Source: Leptolyngbya sp. Cla-17 (GTDB taxonomy: Bacteria > Cyanobacteriota > Cyanobacteriia > Leptolyngbyales > Leptolyngbyaceae). Taken from it: a stretch of 64,000 nt of DNA. The position numbers and the translations under genes are program-made. This document shows, piece by piece, positions 45,201 to 53,347 of this stretch; the first letter of the stretch is position 1; every line of letters starts with the position of its first letter. The notes beneath the pieces are model-generated. The model was not told the origin of the DNA, did no database searches, and saw only the letters and a program-made list of their open reading frames with translations. The DNA lies in contig NZ_JAEVYN010000001.1 of assembly GCF_016807185.1 (NCBI RefSeq), forward strand, positions 1,156,272 to 1,220,271, written 5' to 3'.

Positions 45201-48200
45201 ACAACCAGAACTTCTTCAACTCGCCCTTCATTGTCTAGAAGGATAATTTCTTCAGATTCAAACTCTAGCCCCAAAGGCTCATCATTTGCCAAATTTGTAA
45301 AAGGTTCATCAAACTGGTTAATTTCGTCTGTGAGATTGAGCGAGTGTGCGGAACTTGCCTCAAAGGAATTAGTTTCCCCAAATAAATCATCTAGATCGCT
45401 TGTGGCATCGCTAGAACTCTCAAGTTGCTCAAATGAAAGATCGTTTGATAGCTCTAGCGAATCTTCTGATGAATTTTCTTCAAAGGCTGTTTCACCGAAG
45501 AGATCATCTAAATCGCTCGGTTCATTAATAGGGGAAGTATCTAATGAATCAAGCGTCAACTCAAAAAAGTCTTTATTGTCTGTAGAATCTGGAGAAAGCT
45601 CATCAAACTGGTTAATTTCGTCTGTGAGATTGAGCGAGTCTGCGGAACTTGCCTCAAAGGAATTAGTTTCCCCAAATAAATCATCTAGATCGCTTGTGGC
45701 ATCGCTAGAACTCTCAAGTTGCTCAAATGAAAGATCGTTTGATAGCTCTAGCGAATCTTCTGATGAATTTTCTTCAAAGGCTGTTTCACCGAAGAGATCA
45801 TCTAAATCGCTCGGTTCATTAATAGGGGAAGTATCTAATGAATCAAGCGTCAACTCAAAAAAGTCTTTATTGTCTGTAGAATCTGGAGAAAGCTCATCAA
45901 ACTGGTTAATTTCGTCTGTGAGATTGAGCGAGTCTGCGGAACTTGCCTCAAAGGAATTAGTTTCCCCAAATAGATCATCTAGATCGCTTGTGGCATCGCT
46001 AGAACTCTCAAGTTGCTCAAATGAAAGATCGTTTGATAGCTCTAGCGAATCTTCTGATGAATTTTCTTCAAAGGCTGTTTCACCGAAGAGATCATCTAAA
46101 TCGCTCGGTTCATTAATAGGGGAAGTATCTAATGAATCAAGCGTCAACTCAAAAAAGTCTTTATTGTCTGTAGAATCTGGAGAAAGCTCATCAAACTGGT
46201 TAATTTCGTCTGTGAGATTGAGCGAGTCTGCGGAACTTGCCTCAAAGGAATTAGTTTCCCCAAATAGATCATCTAGATCGCTTGTGGCATCGCTAGAACT
46301 CTCAAGTTGCTCAAATGAAAGATCGTTTGATAGCTCTAGCGAATCTTCTGATGAATTTTCTTCAAAGGCTGTTTCACCGAAGAGATCATCTAAATCGCTC
46401 GGTTCATTAATAGGGGAAGTATCTAATGAATCAAGCGTCAACTCAAAAAAGTCTTTATTGTCTGTAGAATCTGGAGAAAGCTCATCAAACTGGTTAATTT
46501 CGTCTGTGAGATTGAGCGAGTGTGCGGAACTTGCCTCAAAGGAATTAGTTTCCCCAAATAAATCATCTAGATCGCTTGTGGCATCGCTAGAACTCTCAAG
46601 TTGCTCAAATGAAAGATCGTTTGATAGCTCTAGCGAATCTTCTGATGAATTTTCTTCAAAGGCTGTTTCACCGAAGAGATCATCTAAATCGCTTGGCTCA
46701 TCAGTAGAAATAGTATTTGTTTGGTCGAGCGTTAAATCAAAGGAATCTTCATTCTCTGTAGAAGCATCTTCCATCTCAGGGTCAAAATCGTCATTCGCTG
46801 TGGTGTCTGAAACAGCGTTAATATTCAAAGGTTCTTTAACGATTTCAGATTCAAAGAGGGTGTCGTCAAACAGATTAGAATCCAGCGGCGATGTGTCATC
46901 TTCTAGAATCAATTCAGAATCTAATTCTTCGGGTAGAGATGCATTCTCTGTGAGGTCTGAGAACAAATCTAAATCTGAGAATTCATCTGCATCTGTTGTG
47001 GATAGATCTAGCGTGTTGAAGGAAGGCTCAATCTGCTGACTGTTTTCACTTTCTGAAAACTCAGATGGTAGGTTGCCAAAAAGAGCATCAAGGACTTGAT
47101 TACTGCTTTCTCCAAAATTATTTTCTTCAATTTCTTCGGGTTGAAGAGATGGTGCTGTTAAATCTGAAGTTCCCTCAACTTGGTTGAAATTAAAATCTTC
47201 AAGATTCAAGTCAAAATTACTCAAAGAAGGAGCAGGAAGCTCGTCTGTATCATCTGCAATCGCCAAGTTAAATGCTTCATGAGGATCACCCCAAGGATCG
47301 GGAATCGCTCCTGACAAAACAATTGGTTCAAGGCTTTCAGGCTGAAGTTTAGCTGATGGTTGATCGACCTCTAAATTTGTTTCAACATTTAGAACAGCTT
47401 CATCAGGCAACCCGTCTAGAAAATTATCTAAACTACTTTCTTCTAAAGTAAGTTCTTCCAAATCAAAGTCTTCTAAAGAGACGTCTGCTGATGCAGGGGT
47501 TTCTAACTCTCCCCAGGGATCAGGAATGACACTCGAATCAGGCAAATTGCTTAAATCAGAGTCGGTGAGGTTTAGATCGTCGCTATAAAATTCGTTCAAA
47601 GCACGATCATTTATCGCTTGTGGCTGAGGCTCTAAATCCAACTCTAAACCAAGGTCCGCGAAGGAATCGCTATTGATTAAGTCTGCTTCTAAACTCAGAT
47701 CTTCAAACACATCATCTAAATCGGTAGACGGTAAGCTGGACGAGGTAATGATTAACAAATCATCAAAATCGTCTGAGTCAACAGAGCTACTTTCAGCTAG
47801 AGGATGTGCCATCGACTCCTGTGCGATCGCTCTATCCGATACCAAACTATCTGAAAAATCATCGCTAAACAGATTATTCAATTCGTCGTCCGAAGCTCCA
47901 GATGAGGGAGTTTGAGGCGACGATCCTTCGTCAAACAGAAGGTCGGAAAAGTCACTGGAGATGTCAAAAGCTTGCGTAATATCAGCCGCCGCAAATAGAT
48001 CAGAGTCATCGTTGATGATTTCCTCTTTTTGCCAGGTTAATCCCAGATCTGGCATTTCTCCTTCAAACAAATCTGCTAGCGTGTTGAGTTCTGCCATGCC
48101 CACTTCAGGACCCTGGTGAGTGCCGAAGTCATCATCTGTCAGCTGAACGGTCAGATCATTTCCTAAATCCAGACCAATTTCTGTGGCTTCTAAACCGCTC

Positions 48201-49177
48201 AGAGAAAAATCAGTAGAGGAAGAGATGTCTTGATCAAAGCTAAATTCTGCCTCGTTTAAATCGGTCAAATCTAGATCAGAAGGCTCTGATAAATCCATGT
48301 TGTCTGCTTCTGCCAGCAAATCTGCAAAGTCGACCTGGATTATTGTGTCGATCAAAGAGTCAGCAGGGAGAAGTTCTTGTAATTGTTTGCAGGGGCTGAT
48401 GTCTCCAGCGCGACCCGCTATCACCATTTCTTGGGCTTGCTTGATATCTTTGATGATAATTGGGGCAAGGACACGGTAGCTATTTTCGGAATGGGCGATC
48501 GCCTGACGAGCGGTGTCAATCAAATGGCACCAGGCAGACAAGCCGTACTGTTCGCCCGCACTGGCTAAATTGCGACAAATTTCTTGGAGCTGCTGCCGGG
48601 TAGATGCTTCTGTGTCGGGCTGTTTGAATAATTGCAGCATTTCGCGCAGACGAGCTGGAACATTTCCTCTGAATAGTTCCTCGATTGCATCTTCTGAATG
48701 ATGGGAAAAAACGAAGGCAGTTGCAGACACTGGTTCACGAACTGCGACTGGAGCGTTGGCAGCAAGCTGGGATAAGTGCTGTTCTAGCTCACTAAAGATA
48801 GGCTCAACGGCTGAGATGACTACATTGGCATTTTCTTCAGTCAAGCCAAAGGAGCCTTGGAGTTGTCCTACTAATTCCTGAAGAGCATCAAAGACTTTTA
48901 AGAAAAGAGACTCTAGTTTTTGATCAACGCCGATAGGTGTTTCTTTGAGGAGTTTAAAGTAGTCTTCTAGACGGTGGGCAACTTGCTGAATACTTCCCAA
49001 CCCCAACATTGCAGCACCTCCTTTTATGGAGTGAGCCGCCCGAAAAACCTCATTCACCATCTCTGGGTCTTCGATGGTTGCTTGTAGATTTAGCAAACCC
49101 TGTTCAATCGTATTGAGGTGGTCTTTTGCCTCCTCAATGAAATAGCCCATGATTCGCTGCTGTTGCTCAGGCTGCAT
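42206..49177 (-). CDS. hmpE: giant CheA-type hybrid histidine kinase (HmpE/PilL-like), 2323 aa
   Basis: Central kinase of a type IV pilus chemotaxis system. Domains: HPt at 1-110 with phospho-His49 (RAAHSIKGG); a degenerate HPt-like helical bundle at about 155-275; a very long acidic linker from about 280 to 1655 with many DLDDLF-type repeats; dimerisation and HATPase regions at about 1660-2020 (HLVNNAITHGIESPEVR); a CheW domain at about 2020-2165; and a receiver at about 2190-2310 with Asp in FCDIEMPRMDG. Residues 830-1290 are almost five 98-residue near-identical repeats. A GGAG 7 nt before the ATG supports the start. It should phosphorylate the CheY-like and PatA-like regulators of this operon. 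Confidence 0.95.
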   Translation of the reverse strand: MQPEQQQRIMGYFIEEAKDHLNTIEQGLLNLQATIEDPEMVNEVFRAAHSIKGGAAMLGLGSIQQVAHRLEDYFKLLKETPIGVDQKLESLFLKVFDALQELVGQLQGSFGLTEENANVVISAVEPIFSELEQHLSQLAANAPVAVREPVSATAFVFSHHSEDAIEELFRGNVPARLREMLQLFKQPDTEASTRQQLQEICRNLASAGEQYGLSAWCHLIDTARQAIAHSENSYRVLAPIIIKDIKQAQEMVIAGRAGDISPCKQLQELLPADSLIDTIIQVDFADLLAEADNMDLSEPSDLDLTDLNEAEFSFDQDISSSTDFSLSGLEATEIGLDLGNDLTVQLTDDDFGTHQGPEVGMAELNTLADLFEGEMPDLGLTWQKEEIINDDSDLFAAADITQAFDISSDFSDLLFDEGSSPQTPSSGASDDELNNLFSDDFSDSLVSDRAIAQESMAHPLAESSSVDSDDFDDLLIITSSSLPSTDLDDVFEDLSLEADLINSDSFADLGLELDLEPQPQAINDRALNEFYSDDLNLTDSDLSNLPDSSVIPDPWGELETPASADVSLEDFDLEELTLEESSLDNFLDGLPDEAVLNVETNLEVDQPSAKLQPESLEPIVLSGAIPDPWGDPHEAFNLAIADDTDELPAPSLSNFDLNLEDFNFNQVEGTSDLTAPSLQPEEIEENNFGESSNQVLDALFGNLPSEFSESENSQQIEPSFNTLDLSTTDADEFSDLDLFSDLTENASLPEELDSELILEDDTSPLDSNLFDDTLFESEIVKEPLNINAVSDTTANDDFDPEMEDASTENEDSFDLTLDQTNTISTDEPSDLDDLFGETAFEENSSEDSLELSNDLSFEQLESSSDATSDLDDLFGETNSFEASSAHSLNLTDEINQFDELSPDSTDNKDFFELTLDSLDTSPINEPSDLDDLFGETAFEENSSEDSLELSNDLSFEQLESSSDATSDLDDLFGETNSFEASSADSLNLTDEINQFDELSPDSTDNKDFFELTLDSLDTSPINEPSDLDDLFGETAFEENSSEDSLELSNDLSFEQLESSSDATSDLDDLFGETNSFEASSADSLNLTDEINQFDELSPDSTDNKDFFELTLDSLDTSPINEPSDLDDLFGETAFEENSSEDSLELSNDLSFEQLESSSDATSDLDDLFGETNSFEASSADSLNLTDEINQFDELSPDSTDNKDFFELTLDSLDTSPINEPSDLDDLFGETAFEENSSEDSLELSNDLSFEQLESSSDATSDLDDLFGETNSFEASSAHSLNLTDEINQFDEPFTNLANDEPLGLEFESEEIILLDNEGRVEEVLVVENEFITTDPEVEDNFTTGTLLAFEELSFTNEVSPDIEDSSSLDDLLGGINPFTRESAELDDLFDENVSSAEQNSDSELNNLLEDELLFEDIQDEGDLADLLGTEQGLGDLSLDDLNSSSNQFLDLASLTTDELLQENSGSATDTFDLDDLLDGDDHLEADLPNDEVPSVALNDFKDADAFSDLDNLLNSDGLLDDEFLNNASSNDEIASTISDDFADLDSLLDDEAFTSENGEFDGLEALLDEGDVLGAGSTMSVNGGLAANNDRLPTFDEFSDLESLLDDELELNPDAGSVISDVVGSSSEFDDLDDLLKDTEEKLGGVPSVKVARGGVPQSRRTSRPTRGFSEQTMRVPVKHLDNLSNLVGELVVNRNSLEQDQERLRQSLDNLLYQVQQLSDVGQRMQDLYERSLLESSLLASRQGYRAESFQSSLRRVEMVENASTRSNDVEYDPLEMDRFTGFHSLSQEMIELIVRVRESSSDIEFIVDETEQVTRMFRQVTTQLQEGLTRSRMVPFAQTADRLPRAVRDISMKVGKQAELVIEGRETLIDKMILEQLYDPMTHLVNNAITHGIESPEVRKAAGKPASGRIVIRAFHQGNQTILSVSDDGAGIDVERVKAKAIEKRLISQTEARSISRLDVYDILFHPGFSTKDQADDYSGRGVGMDVVRTSLSEIRGAINTDSTPGKGTTFTIRLPLTLSISKALCCISDRARIAFPMDGVEDMLDMPKERLQIDAEGQSSIIWRDTVLPVRPLAELLGYNRHLGRGNVYGGNQEDDIVSVVVLRSAGNFLALQVDQVLGEQEIVIKQLEGPVPKPIGVAGATVLGDGRIMPIADVLELIDLSMGRIRRDAGGSLWEQSNDGIVPEAPIAKTEPMVLIVDDSITVRELLSMTFNKVGYRVEQARDGQEAWEKLRSGLPCDIVFCDIEMPRMDGLELLSRIQKDPNLKQLPIAMLTSRGADRHRQMASTLGASGYFTKPYLEEALLDAAQRMLKGERLLNNG
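45305..46692. repeat. tandem array of 294-bp repeats inside cheA, about 4.7 copies
   Basis: Copies begin at 45306, 45600, 45894, 46188 and 46482, each 294 bp (98 codons), and the array ends at about 46692. The copies are almost identical; I find only two variable spots. The outer copies have GAGTGTGCGG where the three inner ones have GAGTCTGCGG, and the third and fourth have AAATAGATC where the others have AAATAAATC. The encoded unit includes EINQFDELSPDSTDNKDFFE and two copies of a DLDDLFGE motif. Confidence 0.95.
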
Positions 49178-49406
49178 GGCAATACTCCATTCCTTCGGAG
49201 AGTGTTGTTTCTAGCAAAAGGCATCGCCGCTGGCAATCTAAACAGTCGATGCAATTGGTGAATGCGAGAGTTTGCTGAGTAGAATTTTGGCTGAACCGGG
49301 TCGCTATCTCAGAGAACGAGTTAGAAAGGTAATCGTTACTTTCATGATTTTTTTGAAACCATGCTCTAGATTGCTTTAATGTACTCGATCTACTGAGAAT
49401 TGACAT
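49167..49406 (-). CDS. possible small Cys-containing protein between the receptor and cheA genes
   Basis: A 79-codon frame from ATG 49406 (93 from a TTG at 49448) fills most of the 275-bp gap between the receptor gene and cheA. It contains CIDCLDCQRRC, a close-packed set of Cys, and its TGA overlaps the cheA start by 11 bases. No ribosome site precedes the ATG and the rest has low protein character. It may be a chance frame; the position in the operon is the only reason to keep it. Confidence 0.25.
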   Translation of the reverse strand: MSILSRSSTLKQSRAWFQKNHESNDYLSNSFSEIATRFSQNSTQQTLAFTNCIDCLDCQRRCLLLETTLSEGMEYCHAA

Positions 49407-49452
49407 CAATTGAAATCTGCTGAGAAATGCGCGATCGCGCTTGAACAAGGTC

Positions 49453-52197
49453 TTACTTACGATCTACCGTTTCTACCCTGAATCGTTCTACTGAGGTGAG
49501 CAAATCGCGAGCAACGCCTACTAGACTTTGCAGCGATCCGGATACCCGTTGAGCTTCTTGAGACGTTTCTTGAGCAGTTAGTTCTACCGATTGCATGACC
49601 TGAGCTACCGCTCTAGACGTTTCAGTTTGTTCAACCGTATCGGAAGTGATGGAGCGTACCAGTACATCGATGCGATTGGACACTGTAATAATATCCTCTA
49701 GCGATCGCTTCGCCTGTTCTGCCAGCTTTGTCCCCTCAATCACCTGCTGAGTTCCTTCTTCCATTGCCGTCATTACTGAGCCAGTTTCACCTTGGATCTG
49801 GAGGACGATTTGTTCAATTTCCTTCGATGCCTTGGCTGCCCGATCTGCTAGCTGCCGCACTTCATCTGCCACAATTGCAAAACCGCGACCTGCTTCCCCA
49901 GCACGAGCCGCTTCAATACTCGCATTGAGCGCCAGCAAGTTAGTTCGAGAGGCAATTTGCGAGATTAAAGCAACGATCTTAGAAATTTCCTGAGACGATT
50001 CTGCAAGCCGCTTCACCTTGCGAGTGGTTTCTGCCACAGTTTCCCGGATTTGCAAGATTCCTGCTACGGTACGCTCTACTGCTTCTCCCCCCCTCAACGC
50101 AGTTTCTGATGCTGAACGTGCCACCTGTTCCGCTTCACGAGCACTTTCTGCTACCCGTTGAATCGATTCTGTCATCACCTGTACTGAATTTAGAGTGACC
50201 GCTAGCTCTTCCGCTTGCCTTAATGCATCTGAGGATAAACTACGAGCAAACATTTCGTTGTCAGTGGAGCCTTTGCTGACCTGTCGAGCAGCTACTTTTA
50301 CCTGTTGCACAATTTCCCGCAGGTTTTGAATAGTTAAGTTAAAGGAGTCAGCAACGGCACCCAACACGTCGGCAGTCACTTCCGCTTGCACCGTCAAATC
50401 GCCCCTTGCTGCGCCTTCTACGTCGTCTAGCAAACGTATTACTTGACGTTGCAGATCTTCTTTTGCTTGTTCTTGTTCCTCTGCTTTCCGTTGAGCCTCA
50501 CTGGTGGTTGTCAGAATGACTCGTGCCATCTGGTTAAAGCCGGTTGCCAATTGACCAAATTCATCTTCAGCGTAAACACTAGCGCGGGCGGATAAATTGC
50601 CCTGACAAACAGAATTGAATTGGGATTGCAAATCATCCGTGGAGCGCTTCATTTGTTTCGCTGCAACTTGTCCCAAAACAAGCGTTGCAGCGGTGCTCGC
50701 AAGTCCAGCGGCTCCAGTCATAAGCCAGCCTGTGTTTCGTAGTTTGGAAACCACCGCAGAATCTTCTTGAGAAAAGCTAGAAGCAGTGTAGTTTACGCCA
50801 GCAACGCCGATCGCTGAGCAAATTCCAGCCGCTAAGGCAATAATAAGATGTTTAGTAGCGATGGATGCATTCTCCATCGGGGCAAATATTCCTTGTTCAA
50901 CACTCACTGCCGGATCGAGGTTTTGTGGATCTAACTGTGTGAAAGCTGGAACCTGATCCGTGCTGCTAGTGAGGTTGAAGACCTCATCATCGTTAACAAA
51001 GGAGCGATCGCTAGGTGAGGCGAAATCCATTGCTGAATCCTGCGGATCTACAGCAGAAGACATCCCAAATTCCGAGCCAATGGCTGGACGAGTAAATCCG
51101 GCTGAGTTTTCTGACAAATCAAAATCAGATAGATTGCCCAAATCATCAAATTCATCAAATTCGTCCAAAAAATCGACGTTACTTTGGCCTGTCGAGCCAG
51201 CTGAATCATTTAACGAGCTGCCGTAAGAGGTCGAACTGGAGTTTCCCATTTTGTAGTCAGCATTCATCGGAACTGATGAATCAATGCGATCAAATGAAGA
51301 TTCTCCGTCGTCGTAAGCGTTGGCAGCCCCCATGAATAGTGTGTCGTCTTCACCCGACTGGGACAGACCACCACGAATGCCACTAGAAGTTTCAGGAGGG
51401 CGATCATTCAATCCTCCACCTGATAAAGGCGGGGAATAGGAAGAATCCTCTGGCAGATCTAATGGGGCAAACGCATCGTCAAATTCGTCAAAAGTTGGCG
51501 GAAAATCATGTTGGTCGCTGAAAGCGGCTAGCTCATAATCATTGCCCGGCATATTGGTAGGAGCTGCGAAAGCATCTAGATCCGTTGTTGCAAATGCATG
51601 CGGACTATGCACAGAGTTATTTGTCTCAACAGCAAACGGATCAGAAAATGTAGGCGTGGATTCATGCGTATTGGAGAAGCTTTCTTCTCCAAAGGGATTA
51701 TCAAACTGCATGCCACTATTTGATGGTGCATCTGCTTGAGCGTCGAAGCCATCGTTGTCAAAAGCGTCAAAATCTATATCATCAAATGAGTCAGATATAG
51801 GGGAATCTTGCAGGTTTGTAGGGGCATTGAAGGAGCCAACAAATCCTTCATCGTCCAAACCATCATGAAATGTCTCATTTCCACCAACGTTGAAATCATC
51901 AAAAGTCTGCTGTGAAGCACCTGCTTGTTCACCAAGATGTTGCAATCCTTGGTTTGCGTAATTGGTAAAATCGGGATCATTCGTTAAGTGCAGCACAGAC
52001 TCATATTGTTCTTTTGCAACGTCATACTGCTGCAATCCATAGCAATAAATATGCCCCCGCAATAAGTTAGCGCTTGGATCATCTGGGAAGTCTTGAATTA
52101 AGCGGTTGACGATTTGAGCAGCGTCGTCATAGCTGCCATTCATATAGGCAATTTGAGCTCGCTGATATTCTTGTGCGTACTCAGTACCTGTTCCCAT
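49453..52197 (-). CDS. hmpD: methyl-accepting chemotaxis protein (HmpD/PilJ-like), 914 aa
   Basis: Receptor of the pilus chemotaxis system. A TPR-like N-terminus (EYQRAQIAYMNGSYDDAAQI) leads to a long acidic Asp/Ser/Phe-rich linker to about 440. Two close hydrophobic segments (LIIALAAGICSAIGVAGV and WLMTGAAGLASTAATLVLG, about 450-505) are followed by a HAMP unit and the cytoplasmic signalling hairpin at about 640-900, with the tip SRTNLLALNASIEAARAGEAG. With so little between the helices there is no periplasmic sensor domain, so signals probably enter from inside or through the membrane. The DDL/F-rich linker resembles that of cheA. Confidence 0.93.
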   Translation of the reverse strand: MGTGTEYAQEYQRAQIAYMNGSYDDAAQIVNRLIQDFPDDPSANLLRGHIYCYGLQQYDVAKEQYESVLHLTNDPDFTNYANQGLQHLGEQAGASQQTFDDFNVGGNETFHDGLDDEGFVGSFNAPTNLQDSPISDSFDDIDFDAFDNDGFDAQADAPSNSGMQFDNPFGEESFSNTHESTPTFSDPFAVETNNSVHSPHAFATTDLDAFAAPTNMPGNDYELAAFSDQHDFPPTFDEFDDAFAPLDLPEDSSYSPPLSGGGLNDRPPETSSGIRGGLSQSGEDDTLFMGAANAYDDGESSFDRIDSSVPMNADYKMGNSSSTSYGSSLNDSAGSTGQSNVDFLDEFDEFDDLGNLSDFDLSENSAGFTRPAIGSEFGMSSAVDPQDSAMDFASPSDRSFVNDDEVFNLTSSTDQVPAFTQLDPQNLDPAVSVEQGIFAPMENASIATKHLIIALAAGICSAIGVAGVNYTASSFSQEDSAVVSKLRNTGWLMTGAAGLASTAATLVLGQVAAKQMKRSTDDLQSQFNSVCQGNLSARASVYAEDEFGQLATGFNQMARVILTTTSEAQRKAEEQEQAKEDLQRQVIRLLDDVEGAARGDLTVQAEVTADVLGAVADSFNLTIQNLREIVQQVKVAARQVSKGSTDNEMFARSLSSDALRQAEELAVTLNSVQVMTESIQRVAESAREAEQVARSASETALRGGEAVERTVAGILQIRETVAETTRKVKRLAESSQEISKIVALISQIASRTNLLALNASIEAARAGEAGRGFAIVADEVRQLADRAAKASKEIEQIVLQIQGETGSVMTAMEEGTQQVIEGTKLAEQAKRSLEDIITVSNRIDVLVRSITSDTVEQTETSRAVAQVMQSVELTAQETSQEAQRVSGSLQSLVGVARDLLTSVERFRVETVDRK

Positions 52198-52345
52198 GTG
52201 CCTTCTCCCAGTTGATTGTTGAGTACGGTAACCTGCTTCCCAGAGTGATGGCTCAGAATGAAACGAATAGCATCTATACTATCCTCGATTTGTAAGACCG
52301 AACCTTCAACTTCACGATGCGGTTTTACCATGATGCTTCGCCTGC

Positions 52346-52876
52346 TTATGCCGCCCATCGTGCTGACCGTAAAATTGCGATCTGGTCGAGCAACCGAAGA
52401 TATTTACTGTTTAGATTATCTAAAATCCATTCTCCTCGCAAAAATGGAGCCACACTATCTGGGGCATTTTGAGGCATTTGCACCTCGTCCAGATCAAGCC
52501 ATTCCATTCCAACAATCCGATCCACTGCTAACCCCAGCATTAAATCTTGATCTTCCACGGCAATTACAGATACTTCTGGTCTGTCGGTATTAAGTGGAAC
52601 TGAATCTCCAAGGAATTGCCCTAAGTCGGCGACCCAAACCACTCGACCCCGTACATTCAGCGTACCCAAAAGCAAGGGGGAAACATTCGGAATTGGAGTA
52701 ATTCGATCAGGAGGAGGAGAAAGAACTTCTTTGATACCAATGGCAGGCAGAGCAAATTCAGTTCCTGAAGAGACATAAAACCGTAAATGCAGCTCACCCT
52801 CAGGACTCTCAAGTTCCTGAAATTCTGGTGCTTGATCGTGCCCTCTGCCAGTTAAAAAATCTGGAATTCCTACCAT
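52346..52876 (-). CDS. hmpC: CheW-type adaptor protein (HmpC/PilI-like)
   Basis: CheW-fold adaptor of 176 residues that links the receptor to CheA. The core FYVSSGTEFALPAIGIKEVL and the central PLLLGTLNVRGRVVWVADLGQ fit the family, as does the late LMLGLAVDRIVGM. It lies between cheY (11 bp upstream) and the receptor gene (148 bp downstream). Confidence 0.93.
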   Translation of the reverse strand: MVGIPDFLTGRGHDQAPEFQELESPEGELHLRFYVSSGTEFALPAIGIKEVLSPPPDRITPIPNVSPLLLGTLNVRGRVVWVADLGQFLGDSVPLNTDRPEVSVIAVEDQDLMLGLAVDRIVGMEWLDLDEVQMPQNAPDSVAPFLRGEWILDNLNSKYLRLLDQIAILRSARWAA

Positions 52877-52887
52877 TTGCTCATTCC

Positions 52888-53253
52888 CTATCCTCGTAAT
52901 AATTGCTTAACAGTTCCAACTAATTCGGTTGGTTGAAATGGCTTAGCAATATATGCATCGGCTCCTTGCTTCATACCCCAGTAGCGATCGAATTCTTCTC
53001 CTTTTGAAGAACACATGACCACAGGAACGTTCTGGGTTTTGGGGTCAGCCTTGAGGCGCCGGCACACTTCATACCCATTCATCCGGGGCATTACAATGTC
53101 TAGAACAACTAAGTCAGGGCAACTCCCTTCAATTTGCTCTAATGCTTCTACGCCATCGCTTGCGACTGCGACATCAAGACCACTTCCTTTGAGGAGGTCT
53201 TTGATCATTTCCCGTTGAGTGACGCTATCTTCGACAACCAGAACTATACTCAT
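52888..53253 (-). CDS. hmpB: CheY-like response regulator (HmpB/PilH-like)
   Basis: A single receiver domain of 121 residues. The phospho-acceptor Asp lies in LVVLDIVMPRMNGYEVC, the acidic pocket in VLVVEDSVTQREM, and the switch Thr/Ser and Lys are in MCSSKGEEFDR and IAKPF. No output domain. It probably signals to the pilus motor or acts as a phosphate sink beside the PatA-like regulator. Confidence 0.94.
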   Translation of the reverse strand: MSIVLVVEDSVTQREMIKDLLKGSGLDVAVASDGVEALEQIEGSCPDLVVLDIVMPRMNGYEVCRRLKADPKTQNVPVVMCSSKGEEFDRYWGMKQGADAYIAKPFQPTELVGTVKQLLRG

Positions 53254-53347
53254 ACTTTCTACCTGCTTGCCGGTTTGAAGGTGAACGGGAAGAGCGAATC
53301 GCCGCTTACCTTGAACTGCTACTAACTAAAGTACCCCCATTTACGAG

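Noticed and set aside
45305..46692. CRISPR-like periodic repeats
   Set aside because: The unit is 294 bp, in frame and without spacers; it is an intragenic protein repeat.
44928..47039. A 703-codon open frame on the plus strand
   Set aside because: It is the mirror of the acidic, repeated cheA linker; the Asp/Ser/Leu codon pattern keeps the opposite frame open. Its product is only Ser/Lys repeats and has no start signal.
52140..52358. A 72-codon frame in the gap between cheW and the receptor gene
   Set aside because: It overlaps both neighbours in another frame and has no ribosome site; the receptor start with its TPR-like region is well placed at 52197.
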